The position numbers were made by a program, and so were the translations under genes. From positions 16,387 through 80,386 of the forward strand of contig NZ_JAHRBL010000017.1 in the NCBI RefSeq assembly GCF_019693445.1: 64,000 nt of DNA. The letters run 5' to 3'. This document shows, piece by piece, positions 1-14,802 of this stretch; within the stretch, counting starts at the first letter, position 1, and each line of letters starts with the position of its first letter. Under the pieces are notes generated by a model. That model was not told the origin of the DNA, did not search any database, and was given only the letters and a program-made list of their open reading frames with translations. This stretch comes from Deinococcus aquaedulcis. GTDB lineage: Bacteria > Deinococcota > Deinococci > Deinococcales > Deinococcaceae.

Positions 1-229
1 CCGCGCGGGCGAACAGGTCGCGGGTGCGCGCCGGGCCCAGCAGAAACGAATCGAGGTTGCGGGTGGCCTGCGCGGCAGCGCGGGTCAGGTGCGTGGGGTC
101 CAGGTAGTCGGGCCCCAGTTTGAAGGGCTGCACCCGCAGCCCGCGCGCCCGCAGCGCGAGGCACAGCAGGGCCGCCACCGTCGTCTTGCCGCTGCCGGAA
201 TGCGGCGCCGCGATCACCAGCCGGTTCAT
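1..229 (-). CDS. cobB: Cobyrinate a,c-diamide synthase, N-terminal part (runs off window)
   Basis: Only the first 76 or so residues are in the window. The protein starts [17 protein letters not shown], a P-loop typical of the CobB/CbiA glutamine-dependent amidotransferases, followed by [12 protein letters not shown], the conserved block of that family. The enzyme amidates the a and c side chains of cobyrinic acid in B12 synthesis, using glutamine and ATP. The gene follows cobO by 19 bp on the same strand, so it belongs to the same riboswitch-controlled unit. The C-terminal glutamine amidotransferase half lies outside the window. The closely related cobQ/bioD families share the P-loop, but [11 protein letters not shown] favours CobB. 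Confidence 0.85.
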   Translation of the reverse strand, partial: MNRLVIAAPHSGSGKTTVAALLCLALRARGLRVQPFKLGPDYLDPTHLTRAAAQATRNLDSFLLGPARTRDLFARA

Positions 230-248
230 GGACCAGGGCTCCTCACGC

Positions 249-898
249 TCAGTACTCAATGCCCTGCTGGCCGCCAATCCCGGCCTCGTAGGCGTGCTTG
301 ACAGGCTGAATCTCGCTGACCGTGTCGGCCAGGGCGATCAGCTCGGGCAGGGCGTCGCGGCCGGTGATCACCACATGCAGGTTCGGATCGCGGGCCCGCA
401 GCACCGCTTCGACCTCGGGCCACGCCACCCAGCCGTACTTGAGGGGATAGGTGAATTCGTCGAGCACGATCAGGTCGTGTTCACCCGCCTCAATCGCCGC
501 CCGCGCCAGCGTCCAGCCGTGGGCAGCCAGTTCGGCGGAATTCTCCAGATCGCGGGAACGCCACGTCCAGCCGTCGCCCAGCCCCTGGCAGGGAATGCCC
601 AGCTTGTCCAGCGTGCGGTGCTCGCCAAACTTGGCGGTGTCGTGCTTGAGAAATTGAAACAGCTTCGTGGTCAGCCCCCGGCCGTGGGCGCGCATCATCA
701 GGCCCAGGGCGGCGGTGGTTTTGCCCTTGCCCTTGCCGGTGTTCACGATGATCAGGCCGCGCCGCCCCTTGCTGATGCCTTCGCGTTTCTTGTATTTGTC
801 GCGCTGCTCGGTCAGTTCCTGCATCGCCTGGGCGCGGCGCTGTTCGGTGGTGGGCTGTTCAGTGGTGAGCGGATCGGCGGGCTGGTGGGCGGGGTCGG

Positions 899-902
<4 letters not shown>
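249..902 (-). CDS. cobO: Cob(I)yrinic acid a,c-diamide adenosyltransferase (CobO/BtuR type)
   Basis: A 217-residue cytoplasmic enzyme that transfers adenosyl from ATP to the cobalt of corrinoids. The P-loop [10 protein letters not shown] (residues 54-63) and the later [13 protein letters not shown] and VVITGR blocks are hallmarks of the CobA/CobO/BtuR family. The first 45 residues are charged and low in hydrophobics, as in the family. Its start overlaps the stop of btuF by 4 bp (ATGA), so the two are translationally coupled, and cobB follows 19 bp later. Salvage (with BtuF-type uptake) and late synthesis steps are therefore grouped in one B12-controlled operon. Confidence 0.93.
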
Positions 903-1774
<872 letters not shown>

Positions 1775-1934
1775 CACAACTCCAGCAGGCAGGAACGACG
1801 ATCAGCCGGGGTGGACCAGCCAGCAAGAGCCCACCCTGGCCGGGGCCGGAGTGGGCCGTTCACGCGCGGCGGCTGCGCGCAGATACAGGCAACTCGGAGC
1901 TGGCCCTCTGATGGCGAGAGGTGTTCGCCGCGTG

Positions 1935-2075
1935 GGCGAACGTCCCTGAGAGGCATTCGGGCTGACAGGGTGGCGGGCGCCACCAGACTGATTACCGCTG
2001 CGCAACAGCGCCGGACTGGGCCGCGTGGGGCCTTCACCGGACTTCCCCTGGCTCAGGTGCGCCCAGGGTAGCAAA
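1935..2075 (-). promoter_or_regulatory. Cobalamin riboswitch upstream of btuF-cobO-cobB
   Basis: Read on the minus strand, the leader holds GGGGAAGTCCGGTG (2048-2035), then TCCGGCGCTG and CAGCGGTAATC, and finally a B12-box-like block AGCCCGAATGCC (1963-1952). These are, in order, the conserved core blocks of the AdoCbl riboswitch. Just past the box a 7-bp stem GTTCGCC/GGCGAAC (1923-1941) could serve in the expression platform; it is not followed by a T run, so translational or anti-structure control is as likely as termination. About 150 nt separate it from the btuF start. Bases 2080-2270 hold nothing else recognisable. Confidence 0.85.
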
Positions 2076-2270
2076 TGCGGTTCGTCATGCAGCGCCCCCG
2101 CAGGCGCCGGGCGAGCGTGCACCCCCTCTGACCGCGCTGCCTAGCCTCCCATAGGCCGACAGGCCAGCGTGCTGGCCGGGAGGCGTGGCCCGGGGGCTGA
2201 CCCTGCCCGGCTGGTCAAAGCGCTGCTGCCGCGATTCAGGGTCTGAACCCAGCCCTCGGCAGGGCGCTGC

Positions 2271-2301
2271 TTGACTTCGAGCGCACTCGAAGGCGTACGG
2301 T
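2271..2301 (+). promoter_or_regulatory. MerR-type promoter with 19-bp spacer and perfect operator
   Basis: TTGACT (2271-2276) and TACGGT (2296-2301) are separated by 19 bp, the over-long spacing used by MerR-family activators. The spacer holds a perfect inverted repeat, CTTCGAG-CGCA-CTCGAAG (2275-2292). The predicted start point coincides with the ATG at 2308, so the transcript would be leaderless. Confidence 0.8.
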
Positions 2302-2307
2302 GCCCCC

Positions 2308-2730
2308 ATGGCCCAGCCCCCGCTGCCCCTCAGCATTCAGGACGCCGCCGCGCACCTGGGCGTCAGTGCCCACACCCTGCGCTACTACGACCGCGAAGGG
2401 CTGCTGGCGGTGCCGCGCGGCGGTGGGAGCAAACGCCAGTACACCAGCGCGGAACTGGGCCTGCTGCGCATGCTCATTCGCCTGCGCCGCACCGGCATGG
2501 GCATGGCCGGCCTGCGCGAATTCAGCCGCCTGATCCGGCTGGGCGAGGCCGGCGTGCCCGCGCGCCGGGCGCTGCTGGTGGCCCATGAACAGGCGGTGGT
2601 CGCGCAACTGGGGGCCATGCAGGGCGACCTGCAGGCCATCCGCGACAAGATCGCGCTGTATGACCACCTGCACCCAGAGGTGGCCCCGGCCCCCTCCCCC
2701 GCCCCGCTGGCCGAGCCCGTGACGTCCTGA
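2308..2730 (+). CDS. MerR-family transcriptional regulator
   Basis: A 140-residue regulator. The winged HTH begins near residue 8 ([20 protein letters not shown], the MerR signature with the RYYD turn), and a coiled-coil dimerisation helix follows (about residues 80-117). No cysteine cluster is visible, so it is not a metal sensor of the classic type; its operator and its partner gene resemble AdhR/NmlR-like regulators that answer to reactive aldehydes or electrophiles. It lies 43 bp upstream of an aldo/keto reductase on the same strand and likely controls both from the promoter at 2271. The inducer cannot be read from sequence. Confidence 0.88.
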   Translation: MAQPPLPLSIQDAAAHLGVSAHTLRYYDREGLLAVPRGGGSKRQYTSAELGLLRMLIRLRRTGMGMAGLREFSRLIRLGEAGVPARRALLVAHEQAVVAQLGAMQGDLQAIRDKIALYDHLHPEVAPAPSPAPLAEPVTS

Positions 2731-2773
2731 CGCTTACCCCCCTTCGCCCCACCCCGCCCCAAGGAGGCCCCGC

Positions 2774-3772
<999 letters not shown>

Positions 3773-3789
3773 CACGCACACCACAGCAT

Positions 3790-3828
3790 CCAGCCCACTC
3801 CGGTCAAAGGGAGTGGGCTGGGTTGTTT
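3790..3828. terminator. Bidirectional intrinsic terminator between the reductase gene and repA
   Basis: A perfect 12-bp stem CCAGCCCACTCC / GGAGTGGGCTGG (3790-3801, 3810-3821) with an 8-nt loop is followed by GTTGTTTC. It sits between convergent genes. Confidence 0.75.
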
Positions 3829-3845
3829 CGCTGCAGTGGGGTGCC

Positions 3846-5246
<1,401 letters not shown>

Positions 5247-5257
5247 TGCCCCCCCTG

Positions 5258-5316
5258 TTGTTGTTTTTCTTTTAGATCTTTTTATCTGTTTAAAAGATAT
5301 ATGTTGACAACAACAA
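5258..5316 (-). promoter_or_regulatory. AT-rich repA promoter region with inverted repeat
   Basis: In otherwise GC-rich DNA this stretch is AT-rich. TGTTG-A-CAACA (5302-5312) is a perfect inverted repeat. On the minus strand TTGTTG and TTAAAC about 17 bp apart could be -35 and -10. Autorepression by RepA at the repeat is an inference. Confidence 0.45.
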
Positions 5317-5358
5317 GCGGCCGGGGCGATCCTGCGCCAGGACGGCATTCTCAGGGCA

Positions 5359-5887
<529 letters not shown>

Positions 5888-5899
5888 CTTCCCCGGTCT

Positions 5900-5917
5900 G
5901 CTCGTCACGTGACGAGC
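5900..5917. other. parS-like 18-bp perfect palindrome
   Basis: GCTCGTCACGTGACGAGC is a perfect palindrome between the last iteron and parA. Its centre TCACGTGA is the same as the core of the well-known chromosomal parS site of other bacteria, while the flanks differ. Its position just before parA-parB makes it a good candidate centromere and parAB operator. Confidence 0.6.
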
Positions 5918-5970
5918 ACCCCATACGGAGAAGAGGCAAAAACGCAGAAAACGCGCTAGGCTGGGGCTCA

Positions 5971-6747
5971 ATGCGCACACTGACGCTTTTTAACCATGCC
6001 GGCGGGGTTATGAAATCCAGCCTGACCCGCGATGTGGGCCACACGTTGGCGGCGGCCGGGCAGCGGGTGCTCCTGATTGATCTGGACCCGCAGGCCAACC
6101 TGACCGACTGGCTGGGCGTCAGCGGGGTAACGCGCGATCAGACGGTATTTAACACCGCCACGCGGGGCGACGGGCTGCCCACGCCCATCCGCGTTCATGA
6201 TCTGGACGTGCTGCCCAGCGATGTATCGCTGGCCCTCGCCGAGGGGCAGATGCTGGGCGTGGTGGGCGCACACCTGCACCTGCGGCAGGCCCTGGCCGAG
6301 TGGAAGGACCGCTACGACGTGGCGCTCATTGACAGCCCGCCCAGCCTGGGACAGCTGTCCATTCTGGGTGCACTGGCGGCAGATCATCTGATCGTGCCGG
6401 TGCCCACTCGCCAGAAAGGCATGAATGCCCTGGCTGGTCTGGGCGAGGCGATGGCCACCTACCGTAAGCTGCGCCCCGATCTCACCGTGGCGCTGTACGT
6501 GCCCACCCTGTACGACGCGCGGCGCTCGCATGACCGTGAGGCCTATGCCGCCCTGAAGGAGTTGCTGAGTCCACTGGCCAGCCCCATTGCTGACCGGGGC
6601 GCGGTGTGGAACGACAGTGCCAGCGCCGGGCAGCCAGTGGGCGTGTATGCGCCGGGCAGCCCGGTTCACCGCGACGTGCTGCGGGTAACGGCTGAAATTG
6701 CCAGGGCCACGGGCCTGAACGTGAACATTGAAGGGGCGCCGGCATGA
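5971..6747 (+). CDS. parA: ParA-family partition ATPase
   Basis: A 258-residue Walker-type ATPase that moves replicon copies with ParB. The start is the ATG at 5971 ([12 protein letters not shown]); upstream in-frame codons run through the last iteron and palindrome and are unlikely to be coding. The deviant Walker A reads HAGGVMKSS (residues 9-17): the signature lysine of KGGVGKT is replaced by alanine and the glycine before the catalytic lysine by methionine. Walker B-type DLDPQAN (37-43) and [11 protein letters not shown] are present. TAGGCT at 5957-5962 could be a -10 giving a nearly leaderless message. It overlaps parB by ATGA. Confidence 0.9.
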   Translation: MRTLTLFNHAGGVMKSSLTRDVGHTLAAAGQRVLLIDLDPQANLTDWLGVSGVTRDQTVFNTATRGDGLPTPIRVHDLDVLPSDVSLALAEGQMLGVVGAHLHLRQALAEWKDRYDVALIDSPPSLGQLSILGALAADHLIVPVPTRQKGMNALAGLGEAMATYRKLRPDLTVALYVPTLYDARRSHDREAYAALKELLSPLASPIADRGAVWNDSASAGQPVGVYAPGSPVHRDVLRVTAEIARATGLNVNIEGAPA

Positions 6748-7619
6748 CCCGCAAAGCCCGGCCGGTCATCGGCGCGCGCCTCAGTGGTCTGGTGGCGGGG
6801 GTGGACGCCCTGGCCCAGCCAGCCGCCACCACACTGGCGGTGGGGCAGCTGCGCCCCGGGACCTTTCAGCCCCGGCTGCATTTCAGCGAACAGAGCCTCG
6901 CTGACCTGACCGCCAGCATTCAGGAGCAGGGGGTGCTGCAGCCGCTGCTGGTGCGTCCGGTGGGCGGCGGCTATGAAATTGTGGCTGGGGAACGCCGCTG
7001 GCGCGCGGCGCAGCAGGCGGGCCTGGGCGAGGTGCCAGTGCTGATTCGCACGCTGGATGACCGGGAAGCCCGGCTGGCGGCGGCGGTGGAGAACCTGCAG
7101 CGCGAGGACCTGAACGTGATGGAAGAGGTGCGCGCCAAACTGCAGGTGGCCGCCGTGACCCTGGGCGTGACCGAGGACGCCGCCGTGGCCCGCATGTTCG
7201 CCCTGGACCGTGCCCCCGATGCCGAGCCGGAACTGGTCTCTGCTCTGGACACGGCCTTCAGCGCCCTGGGCCGCGAATCCTGGCGCAGTTTTATTCGCAA
7301 CCGCGCCGCGCTGCTGAACCTGCCCGAAGATGTGCAGGCGGCGGTGCGGGCGGGGCTGGACTACCGCAAGGCGCTGGTGATCGGCCGCGCTGAAGTGAAC
7401 GAGCGGCCTGGGCTGATTCGGGAAGCGCTGGCGGGCGCCACCGTGGCCCAGTTGCGTGACCGGGTGCGCGGCCAGAGCCCGCAGGCGGCGCCGGACCTAT
7501 CGCAGGCGGTGGCCCGGCAACTCCGCGACCGCCGTGCCCTGGCCCGGCTGGACGACCGACGCCGCGCCAAGGTGCAGAAACTGCTGCAACAGCTGCAGGA
7601 ACTGTTGGCGCTGGAATAG
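6744..7619 (+). CDS. parB: ParB-family partition protein
   Basis: A 291-residue centromere-binding CTPase. The ParB/Srx domain (about residues 31-120) carries the nucleotide-binding GERRWRAA (82-89) and ENLQREDLN (116-124) motifs; a helix-turn-helix region follows and the C-terminus is a leucine-rich dimerisation helix ([11 protein letters not shown]). Start ATG overlaps the parA stop (ATGA). Together with ParA and the palindrome at 5900 it forms a complete partition cassette. A strong terminator follows. Confidence 0.93.
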   Translation: MTRKARPVIGARLSGLVAGVDALAQPAATTLAVGQLRPGTFQPRLHFSEQSLADLTASIQEQGVLQPLLVRPVGGGYEIVAGERRWRAAQQAGLGEVPVLIRTLDDREARLAAAVENLQREDLNVMEEVRAKLQVAAVTLGVTEDAAVARMFALDRAPDAEPELVSALDTAFSALGRESWRSFIRNRAALLNLPEDVQAAVRAGLDYRKALVIGRAEVNERPGLIREALAGATVAQLRDRVRGQSPQAAPDLSQAVARQLRDRRALARLDDRRRAKVQKLLQQLQELLALE

Positions 7620-7630
7620 GCCACAGGTGT

Positions 7631-7672
7631 TGGGGGCTGACTGATTGGAGCAACTCCATCGGCCAGCCCCCA
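7631..7672. terminator. Bidirectional terminator after parB
   Basis: TGGGGGCTG (7631-7639) pairs with CAGCCCCCA (7664-7672) and an inner GGAG/CTCC extends the hairpin. It lies between the convergent parB and oppC-like genes. The T-run is short (GATTGTTG). Confidence 0.65.
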
Positions 7673-7692
7673 GATTGTTGTGCCCCTCTCCC

Positions 7693-8814
7693 CTACCGGC
7701 TCTGCGTATCGGCCGCGTCGCGCAGGGCGTCGCCCAGGAAGTTGAAGGCCAGCACCGACACCACGATCAGCGCCCCGGGCAGCAGCAGCCACGGGTAAAG
7801 ATTCAGCGTCTCGAAATTCTGCGCGTCCTTGAGCAGCAGGCCCCAGCTGGTCATGGGCTCCTTGATGCCCAGGCCCAGAAAGCTCAGGGCGCTCTCGCCC
7901 AGGATGTAGCCAGGCAGGGCCAGGGTGGCGGTCACGATCAGAAAAGACGACAGGTTCGGCATGATGTGCCGCAGGATCACCCGCAGGTCGCTGCCGCCCA
8001 GGGCGCGGGCCGCCTGCACGTAATCCACGCCGCGCGCGCCCATCACCTGCCCGCGCACCACCCGCGCCAGCCCCGCCCAGCCGATCAGGGCCAGCACCGC
8101 CACAATGCCCAGGTACACCCAGGTGGACGGCCATTTGGCGGGAATCACGGTGGAGAGGGCCAGCAGGATGGGCAGGCGGGGGAACGAGAGCAGCACCTCC
8201 ACCAGCCGCTGAATGACGTTGTCCACCCAGCCGCCAAAGTAGCCGCTGACGCCGCCCAGCACGATCCCAATGGCAAACGAGATCAGAATGCCCACCAGCC
8301 CCACGGTCAGCGACACCTGCGAGCCCACCAGCATGCGCGACAGCAGGTCGCGGCCGAATTTGTCGGTGCCCAGCAGGAAAATGGTGCCGCCCTGCACCCC
8401 GAACAGGTGCCACTGGCTGCGAAATACGCCCAGGAAGGTGTACCCAAATTCTGCCGGGTCCTCTCCACGCACGAAGAACAGAATGGGCAACGGGCGGCTG
8501 CGGTCCTCGCTGAAGGTGCTGGCGAAGGTGACGGGATCGCGGGCCTTTTTAAAGCCGTAGACAAAGGGGCGCATGAGCTGGCCGTTATGGACCACATGCA
8601 CCGCCTGGGGCCGCTGGTACGGCGCTTCCTCGTGCTGCGCGGTGATGGAATACGGCGCCAGAAAGCCAGCCAGCAGCGCCACCAGATATAGCGCCCCCAG
8701 CACCCAGGCGCTGAGGACCCCGGCGCGGTTGCGGCGAAAGCGGCGCAGGGCCAGCGCCAGGGGGCTCTGGCGGCGGGCGCCCGTGGCCGGCGCCGGGACA
8801 GGGACTGCCGTCAT
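7693..8814 (-). CDS. Oligopeptide/dipeptide ABC transporter permease, OppC type
   Basis: A 373-residue inner-membrane permease. The OppC N-terminal segment precedes the first membrane helix (VLGALYLVALLAGFLAP), a long extracytoplasmic insert of about 100 residues follows, and the C-terminal half carries the usual five helices with the EAA loop (ARALGGSDLRVILRHIMPN). GTDKFGRDLLSR is diagnostic for DppC/OppC. The start is ATG 8814, overlapping the oppB stop. The binding protein and the OppB partner are upstream on the same strand; no ATPase genes are present, so OppD/OppF must come from elsewhere. Confidence 0.9.
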   Translation of the reverse strand: MTAVPVPAPATGARRQSPLALALRRFRRNRAGVLSAWVLGALYLVALLAGFLAPYSITAQHEEAPYQRPQAVHVVHNGQLMRPFVYGFKKARDPVTFASTFSEDRSRPLPILFFVRGEDPAEFGYTFLGVFRSQWHLFGVQGGTIFLLGTDKFGRDLLSRMLVGSQVSLTVGLVGILISFAIGIVLGGVSGYFGGWVDNVIQRLVEVLLSFPRLPILLALSTVIPAKWPSTWVYLGIVAVLALIGWAGLARVVRGQVMGARGVDYVQAARALGGSDLRVILRHIMPNLSSFLIVTATLALPGYILGESALSFLGLGIKEPMTSWGLLLKDAQNFETLNLYPWLLLPGALIVVSVLAFNFLGDALRDAADTQSR

Positions 8815-9785
8815 CAGTCGAACCTCACGCGGGGGTCGGCCCAGGCCAGGGCCAGATCGGCCAGCAGGTTGCCCAGCAGCAGCAGCAGGGCGCTGAACAT
8901 CAGCAGGGTCATGGCCACGAACTGGTCCTTGTTCAGCAGGGCGTCGTACAGAAAGGGGCCGATGGTGGGCAGGTTCAGCACGATGCTGGCGATGATGGTC
9001 CCCGAAATCAGCCCCGGCAGACTCAGGCCCGCAAGGCTGATGAGCGGATTGACCGCGTTTCTGGCCGCGTGCCCCCACAGCACCCGCCGCGCGGCCAGCC
9101 CCTTGGCATGGGCGGTGCGCACGTAGTCCTGGTGCAGCACGTCCAGCAGGGAGGCGCGCATCTGCCGCATCAGGCCCGCCACGCCCTCCAGGCCAATGGC
9201 GATCATCGGAATCCACAGATGTGACAGGAGGTCCAGCACCTTGGCCCCGCTCCAGGGCGCGTCAATAAACTGCGGGCTGAACAGGCCGCCCACGTTCGTG
9301 CCGCCCAGGTTCAGCACCAGCGCGATCAGGAGCAACGCCACCAGAAAATCCGGCGTGGCGAGACTGATGTAGCCCAGGAAATTCAGCACCGTGGCCCGCT
9401 TGCGGTGGTGGTGAATGGCGGTGTAGATCCCCAGCGGCACGGCAATCACCCACGACACCAACAGCGTGAGCACCGCCAGAAAGACGGTCCAGCCCAGCCG
9501 TTCCCAGATCAGGCTGCCCACCGGGCGCCCGTTGGCGAAGGAGTAGCCGAAATCGCCCTCGGTGACAATGCCGCGCACCCAGTTCAGGTACTGCGCCCAC
9601 AGCGGTTGGTCCAGGCCCAGCTGGCGCGTCATGGCCTGCAGCGATTCGGGCGTGACGCGCGGGTCTTCGCGGAACTGGTCCAGAAAACTACCGGGCTGCA
9701 GCTGAATCACCGCAAAACACACCACGCTGATCAGCAGCAGCGTGGGCACCATGCCCAGCAGGCGGCGTAGGGCGTAGGTCAGCAC
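8814..9785 (-). CDS. Oligopeptide/dipeptide ABC transporter permease, OppB type
   Basis: A 323-residue permease beginning MLTYALRRLLGMVPTLLLIS, the standard OppB/DppB start, with six predicted membrane segments and an EAA loop (AHAKGLAARRVLWGHAARN). It forms the heterodimeric channel with the OppC-like protein, whose start overlaps its stop. A 165-bp G-rich gap separates it from the binding protein gene upstream, unusual for this type of operon. Confidence 0.9.
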   Translation of the reverse strand: MLTYALRRLLGMVPTLLLISVVCFAVIQLQPGSFLDQFREDPRVTPESLQAMTRQLGLDQPLWAQYLNWVRGIVTEGDFGYSFANGRPVGSLIWERLGWTVFLAVLTLLVSWVIAVPLGIYTAIHHHRKRATVLNFLGYISLATPDFLVALLLIALVLNLGGTNVGGLFSPQFIDAPWSGAKVLDLLSHLWIPMIAIGLEGVAGLMRQMRASLLDVLHQDYVRTAHAKGLAARRVLWGHAARNAVNPLISLAGLSLPGLISGTIIASIVLNLPTIGPFLYDALLNKDQFVAMTLLMFSALLLLLGNLLADLALAWADPRVRFD

Positions 9786-9788
9786 GGC

Positions 9789-9950
9789 GGGGAAAGTGGG
9801 GAGTGGGGGGTGAGGAGTGGGAAAAATAGGGGGGGCAGGAGGCGGCGCGCGGGGCGCGGACAGGGCAGGGAAGTCAAGTCAGGCTCCTTGGGTATGAAAT
9901 GGGGTGGGAAGCAGAGAGGGGTTCTCCACTTCCCACTCCCCACCCACCAC
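9789..9950. other. G-rich inverted-repeat spacer between binding-protein and oppB genes
   Basis: The plus strand runs GGGG-AAAGT-GGGG-AGT-GGGGGG and on to a run of seven G near 9831, a pattern able to form a G-quadruplex. GTGGGGAGTGGG near 9797 reappears in inverted form near 9931-9942 (CCCACTCCCCAC). The transcript of the minus-strand operon could thus fold into a long hairpin after the binding protein gene. Confidence 0.55.
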
Positions 9951-11714
<1,764 letters not shown>

Positions 11715-11851
11715 GGCAAACCTCCGAAGCACTTGAACGGCAGCAGGGCAAGCGGCGGCAAAGGCGCGCCGCCCACCTACTTGTCAGACACCCCAGCCTA
11801 AGACCAATCGCAGTCCACTTGCAACCTCTGGGCAAAGTGGTTCAGGAGTGG

Positions 11852-11857
11852 TACGGT
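11852..11857 (+). promoter_or_regulatory. -10 box of a leaderless gntR transcript
   Basis: TACGGT lies 8 nt before the ATG at 11866, identical in sequence to the -10 of the merR gene. No good -35 is seen (TGGGCA at 11829-11834 is the best at 17-bp spacing). Confidence 0.5.
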
Positions 11858-11865
11858 CTGGGGCG

Positions 11866-12627
11866 ATGCTCCTGTCCTCCCTGTCCCTGGATTCAGCGAG
11901 CGCCACCCCGGTCTATGTCCAGGTGGCGCAGGGGCTTGCGCAGCGCATCGAAAGCGGGCAGCTGCGCGCTGGCAGCGCCCTGCCCGCCGAACGGGAACTG
12001 GCCGCTGCGCTGGGGGTGTCGCGGGTCACGGTCCGTCAGGCCCTGGCGCTGCTCTCGCAGCAGGGCCTGCTGACCCGGCGCCACGGGAGCGGCACCTTTG
12101 TCACGCCGCCGCCCCGGCCGGGCGAGCTCCCCAGCCGCACCCTGGGGCTGCTGTCCTCCTTTTCCGAGGACGTGCGCTCGCGTGGGCAGGTGCCCGGAGC
12201 ACGGGTGCTGGGCTTCGAGCGCACGCGGCCCAGCGCCCAGGAAGCCATGAGCCTCGCCCTGTCGCCGGGCGAACTGGTCTACCGCCTGCGTCGGCTGCGC
12301 ACCGCTGACGGCGAGCCCCTGGCAATTGAAGACTCCACCCTGCCGGCCGCCCTGGTGGGCGAGCTGCGCCCCGAAGAGGTGCAGGACGCCAGCCTGTACG
12401 CGCTGCTCTCGGCGCGGGCGCTAAGTCCGGCGCGCGCCATTCGCCACCTGCGGGCGGTGAACGCCGACCTCACCCTGGCGCCGCTGCTGGGGGTGCCGGT
12501 GGGCGCCGCCCTGCTCGCCACCGACCGGGTGTCGTGGCTCTCCGGTGGGCGGCCTATCGAGTACGCCCGCGCCCATTACCGGGGGGACCGCTACGACTTC
12601 GTGATGGAGTTGCAGGGCGGGGCATGA
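11866..12627 (+). CDS. GntR/HutC-family transcriptional regulator
   Basis: A 253-residue repressor. The N-terminal winged HTH holds [16 protein letters not shown] and [20 protein letters not shown] (about residues 16-63), and the C-terminal effector domain is of the UTRA type, as in sugar-amine regulators such as NagR. It faces the peptide-binding protein gene and precedes anmK and murQ, so it probably represses this recycling locus and responds to an amino-sugar phosphate. The ATG at 11866 fits a leaderless message; an in-frame GTG lies 18 nt upstream. Confidence 0.88.
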   Translation: MLLSSLSLDSASATPVYVQVAQGLAQRIESGQLRAGSALPAERELAAALGVSRVTVRQALALLSQQGLLTRRHGSGTFVTPPPRPGELPSRTLGLLSSFSEDVRSRGQVPGARVLGFERTRPSAQEAMSLALSPGELVYRLRRLRTADGEPLAIEDSTLPAALVGELRPEEVQDASLYALLSARALSPARAIRHLRAVNADLTLAPLLGVPVGAALLATDRVSWLSGGRPIEYARAHYRGDRYDFVMELQGGA

Positions 12628-12689
12628 GCAGGCTCCAGGTGCAGGGAACGGGCGCTGGGCCCTTGTCCGGGTTCAGGGGCACGGCATGA
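12624..12689 (+). CDS. Candidate 21-residue bridging ORF between gntR and anmK
   Basis: An ATG at 12624 overlaps the gntR stop as ATGA, and this ORF ends in a TGA (12687-12689) that overlaps the anmK ATG in the same way. The peptide begins [10 protein letters not shown] and has no recognisable motif. It may simply hand ribosomes from gntR to anmK. Chance is possible in GC-rich DNA. Confidence 0.3.
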   Translation: MSRLQVQGTGAGPLSGFRGTA

Positions 12690-13884
12690 CCTCCCGCCCT
12701 GCCCGCGTGCTGGGCTTAATGAGCGGCACCAGCGCCGACGGCATTGACGCGGCGCTCCTGGAACTGCCGGGCTGGCCCGCGCTGGGGGCGGGCGGGGCAG
12801 CGGCATGGCGCGGGTGGCCGCCGCTAACAGGCCCAGTGCCGCGCGGCCGGGTGCTGGCCCATACCTTCACGCCCTATCCGGCCGAGTTGCGCGCCGCTGT
12901 GCTGCGCGCCGCGCGCAACGAGGGCACCCCCGCCGAACTGACCCAGCTGCATTGGGCGCTGGGCGAGGCGCTGGCCCAGGCCGCTGCCCCGCTGGCCCCG
13001 GACGCCGACCTGATTGCCAGCCACGGCCAGACGGTGCAGCACCACCCCCGGCCCGATCCCGCTCGCGGCTGGGCGCGGCCCGCCACCCTGCAACTGGGTG
13101 AAGCGGCGGTGATTGCCGCCCGCACCGGCCGGCCCGTGGTGGCCGATTTCCGCCCCGCCGATCTGGCCGCCGGGGGCGTGGGGGCGCCGCTGGTTCCCCT
13201 GGCCGACTGGGCGCTGTTCGCTCAGAGCGGGGTGTGCCGGGCGCTGCACAACCTGGGCGGCATCAGCAACCTCACGTACCTGCCCGGGGTGGACCCGGCG
13301 GGGGTGCTGGCCTTTGACACCGGGCCGGCCAACTGCCTGCTGGATGAGGTGGCGGGCCGGGCCGGGCTTACGCACGACGAGGGCGGCGCACTGGCCCGCG
13401 CGGGCGCGGTGCATGGGCCCACCCTGGCCGCGTGGCTGGCCCACCCCGAGCTGAACATGCCGCCGCCCAAGGCCACCGGGCGCGAGGTCTGGACCCTGGC
13501 GCGGCTCCCGCAGCCTGCCGACCTGAGCCTGCCCGATCTGGCGGCCACCGCCACCGCGTTCACCGCGCGCACGGTGGCCCAGGCCTACCGCCGCTGGGTG
13601 CTGCCCCGGGGCCTGGACGAGGTGGTGGCCCTGGGCGGCGGCGCGCGCAACCCCGTCCTGATGGCCGCCCTGCGCGCCGAGCTGCCGGTGCCCCTGCGCA
13701 CCGCCGCCGAACTGGGCTGGACCGAACACGGCTTCACCGACGCCTCCCGTGAAGCGGCGGCCTTTGCCTTCCTGGGCTATGCCCGCGCGCAGGGCTGGCC
13801 GGGCACGCTGCCGCACACCACCGGCGCGGCCCACGCCGTGGCCGCCGGCAAATGGATTCCCGCCTCGCCCACCGGAGCCTCCCC

Positions 13885-13888
<4 letters not shown>
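12686..13888 (+). CDS. anmK: Anhydro-N-acetylmuramic acid kinase
   Basis: A 400-residue sugar kinase that both opens the 1,6-anhydro ring of anhydroMurNAc and phosphorylates it to MurNAc-6-phosphate. The diagnostic [12 protein letters not shown] block is at residues 10-21, with [22 protein letters not shown] and [11 protein letters not shown] further on, all typical of AnmK. Its stop overlaps the murQ start (ATGA). The product is the substrate of MurQ. The length is slightly above the usual 370-390 because of an alanine/proline-rich insert near residues 28-45. Confidence 0.95.
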
Positions 13889-14802
<914 letters not shown>

